NCBI RefSeq assembly: GCF_004117915.1
Contig: NZ_RSTD01000001.1
Coordinates: 806,001-870,000 of the forward strand
Length of the DNA stretch: 64,000 nucleotides
Source of the DNA: Companilactobacillus metriopterae
GTDB taxonomy: Bacteria; Bacillota; Bacilli; Lactobacillales; Lactobacillaceae
Reading direction: 5' to 3'
Part shown: positions 52,830-61,627 of the stretch, in pieces
Layout of the letters: the number at the start of each line of letters is the position of its first letter
How positions within the stretch are numbered: the stretch's first letter is position 1
Program-made: the position numbers and the translations under genes
Notes under the pieces: generated by a model
Database searches by the model: none
What the model saw: the letters and a program-made list of their open reading frames with translations, nothing else
What the model was told of the DNA's origin: nothing

Positions 52830-53330
52830 AAGCAAGTAGTAGGAATCGAACCTACTATATACCAGTATTCGCTAAGGCTTTAATGGTTCAGCCATTCACA
52901 CGTCTCCCAGCCAGAGAACTCTTTGAGTTTTCCGTCTTTTCTTTGACAATATCTGATCAGATAAACCGTAGGAATTTCACAACATAGTTACCATAGGCTC
53001 GATGAGGCAAGGGCTTTTAAAACCACTAGGTTAACCTTGACTCCAAAATTTAAACTAAAAACTACAATGGGTACTTTAAGTACTACTTAATCACTTAAAG
53101 TTAGGTATGGTTTAGAGTTTTCCTTCTCAATAGTTAAGGGAGGAATTGAACCCACCGATCAACTCATCAGAGATTAACCACAGTTTCCATTCGCCCGGAC
53201 TAACCAGGAATTACAAGGTTATCGCCTTCACGACTATATATTCCAAACAGCCAGTCAAGGAATCGAACCTTGCACGAAAGGTTCTTATATCCCTGTCTCA
53301 TAACCAATCTGACTTTTTGCTACTATATCA
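52830..53330 (-). other. Cluster of degenerate tRNA-like elements
   Basis: At least four segments end in T-arm-like sequences: GTAGGTTCGATTCCTAC (52835-52856), TGTGAAATTCCTAC (52962-52982), GGTGGGTTCAATTCCTCCC (53138-53160) and CAAGGTTCGATTCCTTG (53255-53275). The last has an acceptor-like pairing of AGTCAG with CTGGCT, but no intact anticodon arm is found in any of the four. They look like relics of a phage tRNA array shortened by deletion. I could not identify an anticodon. Confidence 0.5.
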
Positions 53331-53356
53331 ATTTAACATGTTGACAAGGTATACAA

Positions 53357-53917
53357 CTACACGTTTTTGTCTACACTTATCAAACTTTTTTCAATTGCTA
53401 ACAATTCCAGTAATCTATATCTTTTCTTATAGATACCGGGTACTGAATAACATAACCTATCAGCAATATCATAACACCCAAGACAATCAGAGTTAACAAA
53501 TCTAAGATTATACATTTCTAATTGCTCATCGCTCATTTTATCTATAGCACGCTCACAATCATATTTTAATTTAAACAGACGTTGAAGTTCCTTATCTTCG
53601 TCTTTTTTTATTGCAAATATTTCTTGTGGCTTGATAGTAACACCAGATGAACCAACACCAGTATTAGAATCACTTTCTGTCCAGGGATGTTCTAGTGAAA
53701 CAACCCTAACAGCAATATTGTAATTAACTTGTTGGTATTCTTTAAGAGCTAATTCATCTTTTGATAATTCTTTATCAACTTTTTCATAGTTGACCGCTTT
53801 ATCTTCTATTGCCTCATCGATATAATCCAACGCGTCATGGAACAGTGTAGTATCCATATCTTCCGCGTAATCTAATAACTTCATGTAGTTATCAGTTAGT
53901 TCATATAATGTGGACAT
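53357..53917 (-). CDS. Fused phage protein: Gp157-like N-terminus, ArpU/DUF1492-like C-terminus
   Basis: Protein of 186 aa. Residues 1-65 (MSTLYELTDNYMKLLDYAED, IDEAIEDKAVNYEKVDKELS) match the start of Gp157-type host-range proteins. From about 70 the text changes to the ArpU/DUF1492 late-regulator style (VRVVSLEHPWTESDSNTGVG, CERAIDKMSDEQLEMYNLRF, DIADRLCYSVPGIYKKRYRL). Joining of two early genes by deletion explains it; the frame stayed open. Confidence 0.65.
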   Translation of the reverse strand: MSTLYELTDNYMKLLDYAEDMDTTLFHDALDYIDEAIEDKAVNYEKVDKELSKDELALKEYQQVNYNIAVRVVSLEHPWTESDSNTGVGSSGVTIKPQEIFAIKKDEDKELQRLFKLKYDCERAIDKMSDEQLEMYNLRFVNSDCLGCYDIADRLCYSVPGIYKKRYRLLELLAIEKSLISVDKNV

Positions 53918-54060
53918 AGTTTATCCTTTCGTGATATATTTAGATGGTATTCAATTTATAACCATAGTCCCCTATTCAGTTGCTGCTGACTGGGACTTTT
54001 TTTGTGCCCTAGAATATTCGATATTTATCACCCCTTTCTTTGGTATAATTTTGGCAATAA

Positions 54061-54312
54061 ATGTATATGTTGATAAACATGAACTGGTACAAGCAAGATG
54101 AAATACCTATGCAAATAGGTCATCTTATTAATGGTGAAAAATACTATATGAGTGATATTAACAAAATAAAGATAGAACATAGAGCCGACATGTTTGCTAT
54201 TGATCTCATAAAGCAATATTGCATTGAAAATGATATTGAGATAAATAGTAAGATCGAACTTATCCAAAATTTTGGAATACCTGAATCAAAAATTTATTCT
54301 ATGGGAATGTAA
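54061..54312 (+). pseudogene. ImmA-type metallopeptidase, C-terminal remnant
   Basis: 83 aa. The segment KIKIEHRADMFAIDLIKQYC is the helix that follows the zinc motif in ImmA proteins, but the HExxH motif and N-terminal half are absent. A truncated relic of the prophage immunity region. It is followed by two bases and then the SHOCT protein gene. Confidence 0.6.
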
Positions 54313-54314
54313 CT

Positions 54315-55391
54315 ATGCCGAAAATATTAGAAGAAATTAGTGTAAACATAACGGATAGGAAAGCTCTAAATAAGCTTGTAAGTTACGTTGCTAGAAACAG
54401 TGAAAGTTACATGTTATTTGATGGGTTATCAAATAACGAAATATTAGAACAAACTTTTGGGGAAAAAGTATATCAATTTCTATATATATCTGCAGATATT
54501 AATTTAATAAAAACCTCTGAAGATTTTTACGAAGTTTACGCAACCCCATATAATGGAGATAGATATCTTATTGGAAATATTTATTCAAAATCAAATATAA
54601 GTGATTATATAAATAGTGATAATATTGATTTTCAACTTTATCCAGAGGGTGGAAAATATAAACGTGTGGTGGCAAATGAAATGGGTCAAGAATCTGTAAA
54701 ACAATTTTCAGATCCCTTAGGCTTAACATTAAGAATAGTAGATTTATCTGAAGTAATAAACAAAGACACAGGAATTAAAAATAATAGTTTTAATAACAAG
54801 AGTATAAACACTGAGACAATCGTATCTGAGGAGATAAGAATGGAAAACAGAACCAGAACACAAAGAAAATCGAACAAAAATCCATCAAATATAATTACCA
54901 TTAAGCATCCCAATAAAACTGTAATTTCTTTCGATACAAATAAAGTTGTTATATCGAGAAAAGGATTATCCAATTTTGTTTTACACGGTTCAAAGGGATC
55001 TAAAACAATTCCAATAAAGTCTATAACATCGATTCAACTAAAAAAGCCGGGTTTTAATAATGGATATATTCAATTTGGTGTATTAGGCGGTATTGAATCG
55101 AATGCGGGAATAACTTCAGCAACGTCTGATGAAAATACAGTTATGTTCACTAAGAGCTACTATCCAGAGATATTAAAATTAAAAGAATACTTGGAAAATA
55201 TAATATATTCACCAAATACAAATACAAATACAAATACAAATACAAATACAAATACAAATACAAATACAAATACAAATACAAATAACTATAGTACAGCAGA
55301 TGAGATAATTAAATTAAAGCAATTATTTGACCAAGGAATCATTACAGAAGAACAATTTGAAAACCAAAAAAATAGCTTATTAAATAACTAA
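54315..55391 (+). CDS. PH-like / SHOCT domain protein with NT repeat linker
   Basis: Protein of 358 aa. The N-terminal part (1-175) is unrecognised. Residues about 195-300 form a PH-like domain (NIITIKHPNKTVISFDTNKV, KTIPIKSITSIQLKKPGFNN, YIQFGVLGGIES), typical of DUF4429-like domains. A linker of alternating Asn-Thr encoded by a hexanucleotide repeat (about 301-325) leads to a SHOCT domain (LKQLFDQGIITEEQFENQKN). Common as prophage or plasmid cargo; function unknown. Confidence 0.68.
   Translation: MPKILEEISVNITDRKALNKLVSYVARNSESYMLFDGLSNNEILEQTFGEKVYQFLYISADINLIKTSEDFYEVYATPYNGDRYLIGNIYSKSNISDYINSDNIDFQLYPEGGKYKRVVANEMGQESVKQFSDPLGLTLRIVDLSEVINKDTGIKNNSFNNKSINTETIVSEEIRMENRTRTQRKSNKNPSNIITIKHPNKTVISFDTNKVVISRKGLSNFVLHGSKGSKTIPIKSITSIQLKKPGFNNGYIQFGVLGGIESNAGITSATSDENTVMFTKSYYPEILKLKEYLENIIYSPNTNTNTNTNTNTNTNTNTNTNTNNYSTADEIIKLKQLFDQGIITEEQFENQKNSLLNN
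55214..55279 (+). repeat. Hexanucleotide repeat (AAATAC)11
   Basis: Eleven uninterrupted copies of AAATAC inside the gene at 54315. Each unit adds Asn-Thr in frame, so slippage changes linker length by two residues, not the frame. Confidence 0.95.
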
Positions 55392-55408
55392 GCCACCCTA
55401 GGCTTAGC
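55388..55408 (+). terminator. Terminator of the SHOCT gene
   Basis: CTAAGCC and GGCTTAG flank ACCCTA. Similar hairpins occur near 55866-55884 and 56325-56352. Confidence 0.6.
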
Positions 55409-55455
55409 ATTCTGTCCAAATACTGAAGACATTAAAAGCTGAATATACATAGGAG
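55406..55455 (+). promoter_or_regulatory. Shared 5' leader motif, copy C
   Basis: TCTGTCCAAATACTGAAGAC then ATTAAAAGCTGAATAT before AGGAGG and the TTG start at 55465. Differs from copy D by one base over the 34-base core. Confidence 0.65.
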
Positions 55456-55464
55456 GAATTTGCC

Positions 55465-55854
55465 TTGGTAAATTCATATAAAAAATTCTGGAATAATTTA
55501 ATAGACTTTTCTGGTAGAGCTAATAGACCGGATTACTGGTGGCCAATTATCATCAATTATGTGCTTGGAATTTTGATTGTACTATTTGGAATATCCCTAG
55601 TTACTATATTAGAAAATTTCACAGGCATGAAAATAACTGGAAATATTTATAGTTTTGCTTCAATTTTATCTGCGATATTAATTTATATAATTAGCATAAT
55701 TATCTGGCTAGTAACCTTATCGCTTAAAGTCCGTAGACTACATGATACGGATCGTTCTGGTTGGTGGGTTCTAATTGAGTTTATTCCTATTATTGGAACA
55801 ATTTGGTTCTTCATCTTAATGCTACTTCCTTCTAAGGATAGTCACTGGGTATAA
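55465..55854 (+). CDS. DUF805 membrane protein (copy 1)
   Basis: Protein of 129 aa. The start is TTG at 55465, ten bases after AGGAGG; no ATG fits. DUF805 hallmarks are NRPDYWWP near residue 19 and VRRLHDTDRSGWWVLIEFIP near 88. Three to four helices. Function unknown. It is 60-70% similar by eye to the next gene. Confidence 0.88.
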   Translation: MVNSYKKFWNNLIDFSGRANRPDYWWPIIINYVLGILIVLFGISLVTILENFTGMKITGNIYSFASILSAILIYIISIIIWLVTLSLKVRRLHDTDRSGWWVLIEFIPIIGTIWFFILMLLPSKDSHWV

Positions 55855-55865
55855 ATATTAATTAA

Positions 55866-55884
55866 ATAAGCCATCCTAGGCTTA
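55866..55884 (+). terminator. Terminator of DUF805 copy 1
   Basis: AATAAGCC and GGCTTAG flank ATCCTA. It overlaps the 5' part of leader copy D. Confidence 0.55.
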
Positions 55885-55935
55885 GTATTCTGTCCAAATA
55901 CCGAAGACATTAAAAGCTGAATATTATTTTTAGGG
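55884..55935 (+). promoter_or_regulatory. Shared 5' leader motif, copy D
   Basis: AGTATTC TGTCCAAATACCGAAGAC then ATTAAAAGCTGAATATT. AGTATTC can pair with GAATATT, enclosing the conserved core. It ends just before GGGAGG and the ATG at 55947. Confidence 0.65.
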
Positions 55936-55946
55936 AGGAATTTAAT

Positions 55947-56312
55947 ATGATAAATTCTTATAAAAAGTTTTGGAGTAATGTATTTAACTTTTCAGGTAAG
56001 TCAAATAGACCAGATTATTGGTGGCCAATTATTATTAACTGGCTTCTAGCCGTAATAATAATTGCTATAATCCAAGCAATCACTGGTCATCCATTTGAAG
56101 ATATTTATAATTTTAGAGATCTATATGCAAATATGGTTTCAGATATTATTGCCATAATTGTTTGGATCGGAACACTTTCATTAAGAATTAGACGACTTCA
56201 CGATACTGATAGATCAGGATGGTGGGTACTACTCAATCTAGTTCCTGTAATTGGAGTTATTTGGTTCATTATTCTAATGCTACTTCCTTCAAAGGATAGT
56301 CGCTGGAATTAA
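55947..56312 (+). CDS. DUF805 membrane protein (copy 2)
   Basis: Protein of 121 aa with the same hallmarks as copy 1: NRPDYWWPIIINW and IRRLHDTDRSGWWVLLNLVP. ATG after TAGGGAGG. The middle helix region differs. A tandem duplication with the leader included. Confidence 0.88.
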   Translation: MINSYKKFWSNVFNFSGKSNRPDYWWPIIINWLLAVIIIAIIQAITGHPFEDIYNFRDLYANMVSDIIAIIVWIGTLSLRIRRLHDTDRSGWWVLLNLVPVIGVIWFIILMLLPSKDSRWN

Positions 56313-56324
56313 TAATATTTTATA

Positions 56325-56352
56325 AATAAGCCACCCTAGGCTTATTTATTTT
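56325..56352 (+). terminator. Terminator of DUF805 copy 2
   Basis: AAATAAGCC and GGCTTATTT flank ACCCTA and are followed by TTTTT. Confidence 0.7.
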
Positions 56353-56437
56353 TACCCAAATTATTACATAAATGTAAGTATTATTGTATTAAACAATATG
56401 ATAATTTATTTTTAATACTAAATTTAGGAGTGGTTTA

Positions 56438-57223
56438 ATGAATAATATATTGAAGAAGGGTTTATCAACATTTGATATAAAAGTATTGGGTATTACACTA
56501 ATGTTTATAGACCATATACATCAAATGTTTGCACCTATGGGAGCTCCTGGATGGTTAGATTGGTTTGGTAGACCAGTAGCCACCATATTCTTCTTTGTAA
56601 GTGTTATAGGTTTTTCACATACACATGATAAAAAGAAATATATGCTTCGATTATATATATCAATGTTTCTTATGGGATTATTTACATATTTTATTGGAAA
56701 ATTAGTTGAATTTCCTCAAGTTGTTTTAATTAATAATATATTTAGAGATCTATTCATTGGAACAGTTATGATGTATGCAATAGACGTTATTGTTTCCGGA
56801 AAAAACACAAAAAACATTTTAAAAATTATAGCTGGTATTATACTTTTTTTACTGCCAACAATCCTTTCACTTCTTATTCCTTTAATTTTCAGTCCTTCAC
56901 TATCATCAAATCACATATTATTTTTACTTATTACTTCTGCCTTACCTGCTATTCTGTTAGCAGAAAATACTATAACGGTATTTTTAATACCTGCACTTTA
57001 TTTGGCAAGAGATAATAGAATAGTACAATGTGCTTTAATAATTATTGTTTCTTCTATTTTCATGATAGTTGGAGACTCACAATGGATTATGATTTTTTCA
57101 ATAATTCCTATTCTTCTTTATAATGGTAAAAAAGGACGTGGAATGAAATATTTTTTCTACATTTTCTACCCGGCACATATTGCCATTTTATATTTAATAT
57201 CTGCGTATATTTACAATCATTAA
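56438..57223 (+). CDS. TraX family membrane acyltransferase-like protein
   Basis: Protein of 261 aa with about eight helices. TraX signature: DIKVLGITLMFIDHIHQMFA near residue 13 and GRPVATIFFFVSVIGFSHTH. Members acetylate pilin or have unknown roles; outside conjugative plasmids they are common chromosomal or cargo genes. AGGAG before the ATG. Confidence 0.83.
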   Translation: MNNILKKGLSTFDIKVLGITLMFIDHIHQMFAPMGAPGWLDWFGRPVATIFFFVSVIGFSHTHDKKKYMLRLYISMFLMGLFTYFIGKLVEFPQVVLINNIFRDLFIGTVMMYAIDVIVSGKNTKNILKIIAGIILFLLPTILSLLIPLIFSPSLSSNHILFLLITSALPAILLAENTITVFLIPALYLARDNRIVQCALIIIVSSIFMIVGDSQWIMIFSIIPILLYNGKKGRGMKYFFYIFYPAHIAILYLISAYIYNH

Positions 57224-57290
57224 TAATATTTAATCTAAATAAGTCTAATTTATGGCTTATTTATTTTTACCTAAATTAGGAGGTTGGACC

Positions 57291-58412
57291 ATGGCAAGTA
57301 TATATAAACGTGGCAAAACATGGACTTATGAAGTTTCATATTATGAAAATGGAAAGAAACACAAGACCACTAAGGGTGGTTTTAAACGTCAGACAGATGC
57401 TAAAAATGCTGCTATTGAAATAGAATCCAAGAAAAATAAAATCGGTCTATCTACTGATGATAATATAAGCTTCTCTGACTACTTTCTGGACTGGGTAAAA
57501 ACTTATAAGCTGGGAAAAGTAAGTATTGGTGTAGAGAAAAGATATTTAAAGCTAGCTAGTGATATTAAAAAGTTCTTTGGTAATAAACCTATTAAAGAAA
57601 TTAAACGCCAAGACTACCAAAAATTCATAGATAGTGTTGGAAAAAATCATGTAAGACATACAGTAATAAGGACTAATGGTTCTATTAGGAAAGCAGTTAT
57701 TGATGCAATAGATGATGGAATTATATACAAAAATTTTACAAATCGTGTTGTGTTAACTGTTTCGACAGAAAAGCAAAACGAGCACAATTATTTGGATGAA
57801 GAAGATATTATTAAATTAAAAAATTATTGTGTTGAAAATCAGTCAATGATGTATATAACTTTATCCGAAATCTTATTTGCTCTATTAACTTGCTGTAGAT
57901 ATGGAGAAGTAGGTGGACTCACATGGGATTGTATTGATTTCAAAAATAAGACAGTTGATATAAACAAGACTTATGACTATATAAACAGAACTGGTTTCAA
58001 ACCAACAAAAACAAAATCTTCTGTAAAACAGATAAGTATAAATGATGATTTAATTCATATGTTTAAAAAGATTAAAATTCAGCAAAATGAGCACTTTTTA
58101 AAAAATGGGTTTAAGAATACAGAGAAACTAGTATTTCTAAGTAATAGGAATCAAGTGCCTACAAGTAATGGTGTTAATAAAACTCTTTCTAAAGTTTTAA
58201 AAGAATTGGAAATCGATAATCAAATTACTTTTCATGGTTTAAGACATACGCACGCTTCATATTTAATTTCAAAAGATGTAAGTATAGATTATATCTCTGA
58301 ACGTCTAGGTCATGCTGATACTTCTATAACTTCCAAAATTTATATTCATCTATTAAAAGATAAAAGAGAAGAAGAGAATAATAAGACAATTCAACTTCTA
58401 AATAACATATAA
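57291..58412 (+). CDS. int: Phage tyrosine integrase
   Basis: Protein of 373 aa, MASIYKRGKTWTYEVSYYEN at 57291 after AGGAGG (an upstream ATG at 57252 lacks one). An N-terminal AP2-like arm-binding part is followed by a core-binding domain and a catalytic domain with R (CCRYGEVGGLTW), HxxR (FHGLRHTHASYL), and Y (SKIYIHLLKD). It appears complete. It lies next to tRNA-Arg, its probable integration target; no excisionase gene is seen. Confidence 0.92.
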   Translation: MASIYKRGKTWTYEVSYYENGKKHKTTKGGFKRQTDAKNAAIEIESKKNKIGLSTDDNISFSDYFLDWVKTYKLGKVSIGVEKRYLKLASDIKKFFGNKPIKEIKRQDYQKFIDSVGKNHVRHTVIRTNGSIRKAVIDAIDDGIIYKNFTNRVVLTVSTEKQNEHNYLDEEDIIKLKNYCVENQSMMYITLSEILFALLTCCRYGEVGGLTWDCIDFKNKTVDINKTYDYINRTGFKPTKTKSSVKQISINDDLIHMFKKIKIQQNEHFLKNGFKNTEKLVFLSNRNQVPTSNGVNKTLSKVLKELEIDNQITFHGLRHTHASYLISKDVSIDYISERLGHADTSITSKIYIHLLKDKREEENNKTIQLLNNI

Positions 58413-58475
58413 ATTTGTGGGACATTTTTAAAATGTGGGACAAATTTTCTATATGTTTGCCCTAACTTCGGAAAA

Positions 58476-58524
58476 CAAAAAAAACCCTAATCCCTTGATA
58501 TTTAAAGGATTAAGGCTTTTTATA
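58476..58524 (+). terminator. Terminator after the integrase gene
   Basis: CCTAATCCCTT and AAGGATTAAGG form a stem followed by TTTTT. Confidence 0.65.
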
Positions 58525-58558
58525 TTTATTTGTGCTTTAGGTTTGCTAAAGCTTTTAA

Positions 58559-58632
58559 TGTCACGAGTGAGATTCGAACTCACGACCTACGGTTTAGAAG
58601 ACCGTTGCTCTATCCAACTGAGCCACCGTGAC
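58559..58632 (-). tRNA. tRNA-Arg, anticodon TCT
   Basis: Acceptor GTCACGG / TCGTGAC, D arm GCTCAGTTGGATAGAGC, anticodon stem ACGGT / ACCGT with loop CTTCTAA (anticodon TCT), T arm GTGAGTTCGAATCTCAC. Its 3' end faces the integrase gene, as expected when a prophage uses the tRNA 3' end as att site. Confidence 0.95.
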
Positions 58633-58705
58633 ATGACATTACTCGATATATTATAGAGAATGTACCCTAGTCATGTCAACGGTTTTCTGCAGTTTATTTC
58701 ATAAA

Positions 58706-59965
58706 TTATTTTGTAAAGAAAATCTCATTACATGCATTACAAATTGCAATTTTCACATGTTCAAATGTTAATCCACCTTGTATATACATTGTGTACGGTG
58801 GACGCATTGGTCCGTCAACGGAAAGTTCAATACTAGCGCCAGATACAAAGGTTCCTGCCGCCATTACAACTTCGTCTTCGTAACCTGCCATAGCGCTTGC
58901 CACTGGTACTACATTAGAATCAATTGGTGAAAATTTTTGGATATTTTTAGCGAATGTCAACATTTTATCTGGATCATTAAAAATAATAGTTTGGATTAAA
59001 TCTGTTCTATCATCATTCCACTTAGGAGCAACATTCAATCCCAATTTTTCGAAGATAGCTGCCTCAAAGATTGCCCCCTTAATAGCATTACCTGTAACTC
59101 TAGGAGCCATAAAGAAACCTTGGAACATTTCTGCTAGTCGATCGATTGTTGCTCCCTCAGAAGCGCCTATACCGGGTGCTGTTAGGCGGTAACTGGCCAA
59201 TTCAACCAATTCTGACTTACCTACGATATAGCCACCCACTTTAGCAAGACCGCCACCAGCATTCTTTATTAATGAACCTGCCATAATATCTACTCCAACT
59301 TCATTAGGTTCTATTGTTTCTGAAAATTCACCGTAACAATTATCTGCAAAAATTATGACATCTTTGTCAATTTCTCGTATTTTTTCGACAATTTCAGATA
59401 TTTCAGAAACTGTGAGTGACTTACGATCTGAATATCCTTTTGATCTTTGAATAGCCACTACTTTAGGATTTTGTTCAGCAATTTTACTCTGCATTGTTTC
59501 AAAATCAACATGATCGCCGTTCATTTCAACATAATCAAATTTAATATCATAATCTATTAATGAACCTTTTTTATTACCTGCGATACCAACAACTTCTTGC
59601 ATAGTATCATAAGGTTTACCTGTCACATATAATAGACCATCATTGGGGCGCAACATTCCGAAAAGTGCTGTAGCCAATGTGTGTGTTCCGGATACAAATT
59701 GTGGACGCACCAGTGCTGCTTCTGTTTTAAAAACTTCTGCATAGACTTCTTCTAACTGATCTCTACCTCGGTCGTCATCGCCATACCCGGTTGTTCCCAA
59801 CAAACTACTTTCATCTACACTAGCATTTCTAAAGGCAGTTAGAACCTTATTTTGATTGTCTAATACTCGCTCATCTATTTCTAAAAGTTTCTCAGAAATT
59901 TGTTTGTCAGTTTCCTCGATGAGATTATTTAATTCCTTTGGAAAGTTCTCATTCCATTTAGCCAT
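58706..59965 (-). CDS. Methionine gamma-lyase family protein (YnbB-like, aluminium resistance protein)
   Basis: PLP-dependent protein of 419 aa. The PLP region MAGSLIKNAGGGLAKVGGYI (about 231-250) carries the Lys, and DRGRDQLEEVYAEVF is the early motif. The order miaA-ynbB is typical of Bacillus and lactobacilli, usually followed by glnR; here the prophage tRNA follows. The 5' end overlaps miaA by eight bases. Confidence 0.88.
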   Translation of the reverse strand: MAKWNENFPKELNNLIEETDKQISEKLLEIDERVLDNQNKVLTAFRNASVDESSLLGTTGYGDDDRGRDQLEEVYAEVFKTEAALVRPQFVSGTHTLATALFGMLRPNDGLLYVTGKPYDTMQEVVGIAGNKKGSLIDYDIKFDYVEMNGDHVDFETMQSKIAEQNPKVVAIQRSKGYSDRKSLTVSEISEIVEKIREIDKDVIIFADNCYGEFSETIEPNEVGVDIMAGSLIKNAGGGLAKVGGYIVGKSELVELASYRLTAPGIGASEGATIDRLAEMFQGFFMAPRVTGNAIKGAIFEAAIFEKLGLNVAPKWNDDRTDLIQTIIFNDPDKMLTFAKNIQKFSPIDSNVVPVASAMAGYEDEVVMAAGTFVSGASIELSVDGPMRPPYTMYIQGGLTFEHVKIAICNACNEIFFTK

Positions 59966-60887
59966 GATTTCCTCCTAAAAATTCTCTAATTTTCTCTTCT
60001 ATTTCTTCTTTAAAGTCGGGATTTCCCCTTACATTAAACCAAATTATTTCTTCCATCTGATTTCTAAAATATGTAAATTGTCTCTTAGCAAATCTTCGTG
60101 AATTCTTCTTTACTTCTTCTACACAATTTTCTAAACTATTAGTTTTATCAAAGTATGGGAAAAACTCTTTATAGCCTATTCCATTTTTTGCTTGCGGAAT
60201 AGATTCTTTGTTTTTATAAACATACTCTGCCTCTGATAATAAGCCCAAATCCATCATTTTATCTACTCGAGAATTTATACTTTCGTATAATTCTTGGCGA
60301 TCATCAGTAAGTCCTATTATCAAAAATTCATAGTCATTCTTGTGTTCTTCTTGATCTAAAATAGATTTACCAGTAATTCTTTTTACTTCAATTGCTCTGA
60401 TAATTCTTCTAGGATTTTGGATATCTAATTGATCATAAGCTTCAGGATCTTCTTCTCTTAAGATGTCTTTTAAAGCAGATATTCCCTTCTCTTCTAAAAT
60501 CAAATTAAGTTGATTACGTTGCTCCTTAGATGATTTGGATTCTCCTCCAAAATTCATTCCTTCAACTAGTGAATTCAGATAAAATCCTGTCCCTCCGACA
60601 AGAATAGGTAGTATATTTCTAGAATACAACTCATCAATACATTGGCTAGCTTGATCCTGAAATTGTTTTACTGAATATTCCTCAGTGACGTCCAAAATAT
60701 CCACTAAATGGTGAGGGACTTTAGCTAATTCTTCTTTAGAATCTTTGGCTGTTCCTATATCTAATTTTCTGTAAACCTGCATAGAATCACCTGAAATAAT
60801 TTCAGCATTAAATTTTTCTGCTAATTCTAATCCTAATGCACTTTTACCAACCGCTGTAGGTCCTACTATTGCAACTACCTTTTTCAA
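59958..60887 (-). CDS. miaA: tRNA dimethylallyltransferase
   Basis: Protein of 309 aa that adds an isopentenyl group to A37 of tRNAs reading UNN codons. P-loop GPTAVGKSALGLELAEKF near residue 8, SGDSMQVYRKLDIGTAK, and RRIIRAIEVKRITG with the typical PRR region. Complete. It overlaps the next gene. Confidence 0.95.
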   Translation of the reverse strand: MKKVVAIVGPTAVGKSALGLELAEKFNAEIISGDSMQVYRKLDIGTAKDSKEELAKVPHHLVDILDVTEEYSVKQFQDQASQCIDELYSRNILPILVGGTGFYLNSLVEGMNFGGESKSSKEQRNQLNLILEEKGISALKDILREEDPEAYDQLDIQNPRRIIRAIEVKRITGKSILDQEEHKNDYEFLIIGLTDDRQELYESINSRVDKMMDLGLLSEAEYVYKNKESIPQAKNGIGYKEFFPYFDKTNSLENCVEEVKKNSRRFAKRQFTYFRNQMEEIIWFNVRGNPDFKEEIEEKIREFLGGNHG

Positions 60888-60972
60888 AAATATACTCCTA
60901 ACATATATTATTCTAGAATTTTTTTATTAAATGCGTCATAATGTAGTTAAAGAATTGGAGGATGATAACATT

Positions 60973-61167
60973 ATGGCTAAGAAACAAAAACGTATGCGAT
61001 TTACTAAGGGATTCATTGTAGGTGCTGTTACTACTGCTTCTGCAGTATATGGTGCAGTGCACGCATTCAAGAAAACAGTTATTGAACCAGAAAACAAAGA
61101 AATCGAACGTGTAGAAGAAAATCGCCGTCGTGCTAATAGAAAAAGTCTACAAGCACACCAAGGTTAA
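60973..61167 (+). CDS. DUF3042 family protein
   Basis: Protein of 64 aa, MAKKQKRMRFTKGFIVGAVT from 60973, twelve bases after GGAGG. One helix (GFIVGAVTTASAVYGAVHAF), then a charged tail. A family limited to lactic acid bacteria and relatives, of unknown function. Confidence 0.82.
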   Translation: MAKKQKRMRFTKGFIVGAVTTASAVYGAVHAFKKTVIEPENKEIERVEENRRRANRKSLQAHQG

Positions 61168-61174
61168 TTATAAC

Positions 61175-61213
61175 AAAAAAAGACTGAAGCTATTAATTAG
61201 CTTCAGTCTTTTT
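61175..61213. terminator. Bidirectional terminator
   Basis: AAAAAAAGACTGAAGCTAAT-like and its complement form a stem between convergent genes. Confidence 0.85.
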
Positions 61214-61607
61214 TATTTGATTTTGTCTTACCTTCCCAATTTGAGAAGCGATCTTCTAGCCATTTTACATCTGTAAAACCTTGTTTTTGCAACTTTATTG
61301 CTGCTCGAACACAGACATTTTTTCTTTCATCGTACAGATATACTGGAAGATCTGGACGTAGCTCTCCACTTACATATTTAAATTGAGAATATGGCAAGTT
61401 TCTAGCTCCTAATATGTGTTTGGTGTCAAATTGGCCTTTCTCTCTTAAATCGACAATTTGAGCTTTTCTCATGGTTGATTCAAAATTCTCTTGGCTGATT
61501 GAACCATTCATTCTTCTACCGATAATGGCATAGTATGACCATGATCCTACAAAATAAAGAATAATTGCTATCACAATAACATATAAAACAATATTTAAAA
61601 TTTGCAT
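61203..61607 (-). CDS. Membrane-anchored rhodanese-like protein
   Basis: Protein of 134 aa. One N-terminal helix (about 5-24), then a rhodanese domain with VDLREKGQFDTKHILGARNL and the active-site-loop Cys in VYLYDERKNVCVRAAIKL. The YqhL-type of B. subtilis lies in the same neighbourhood with glcK. It may transfer sulfur or be a stress-response regulator. Confidence 0.88.
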   Translation of the reverse strand: MQILNIVLYVIVIAIILYFVGSWSYYAIIGRRMNGSISQENFESTMRKAQIVDLREKGQFDTKHILGARNLPYSQFKYVSGELRPDLPVYLYDERKNVCVRAAIKLQKQGFTDVKWLEDRFSNWEGKTKSNKKD

Positions 61608-61627
61608 AATAAACCCCTGTATATTAA

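Noticed and set aside
55213-55290. Short regular repeats that might suggest a CRISPR array
   Set aside because: Units are six bases with no spacers and lie inside a coding frame. No cas gene is in the window.
58413-58445. TGTGGGACA direct repeats after the integrase gene
   Set aside because: Two short copies 17 bases apart are too little to call an arm site or att core without a partner site.
58435-58656. Open frame across the region after the integrase
   Set aside because: It overlaps tRNA-Arg on the opposite strand and has no ribosome binding site or family likeness.
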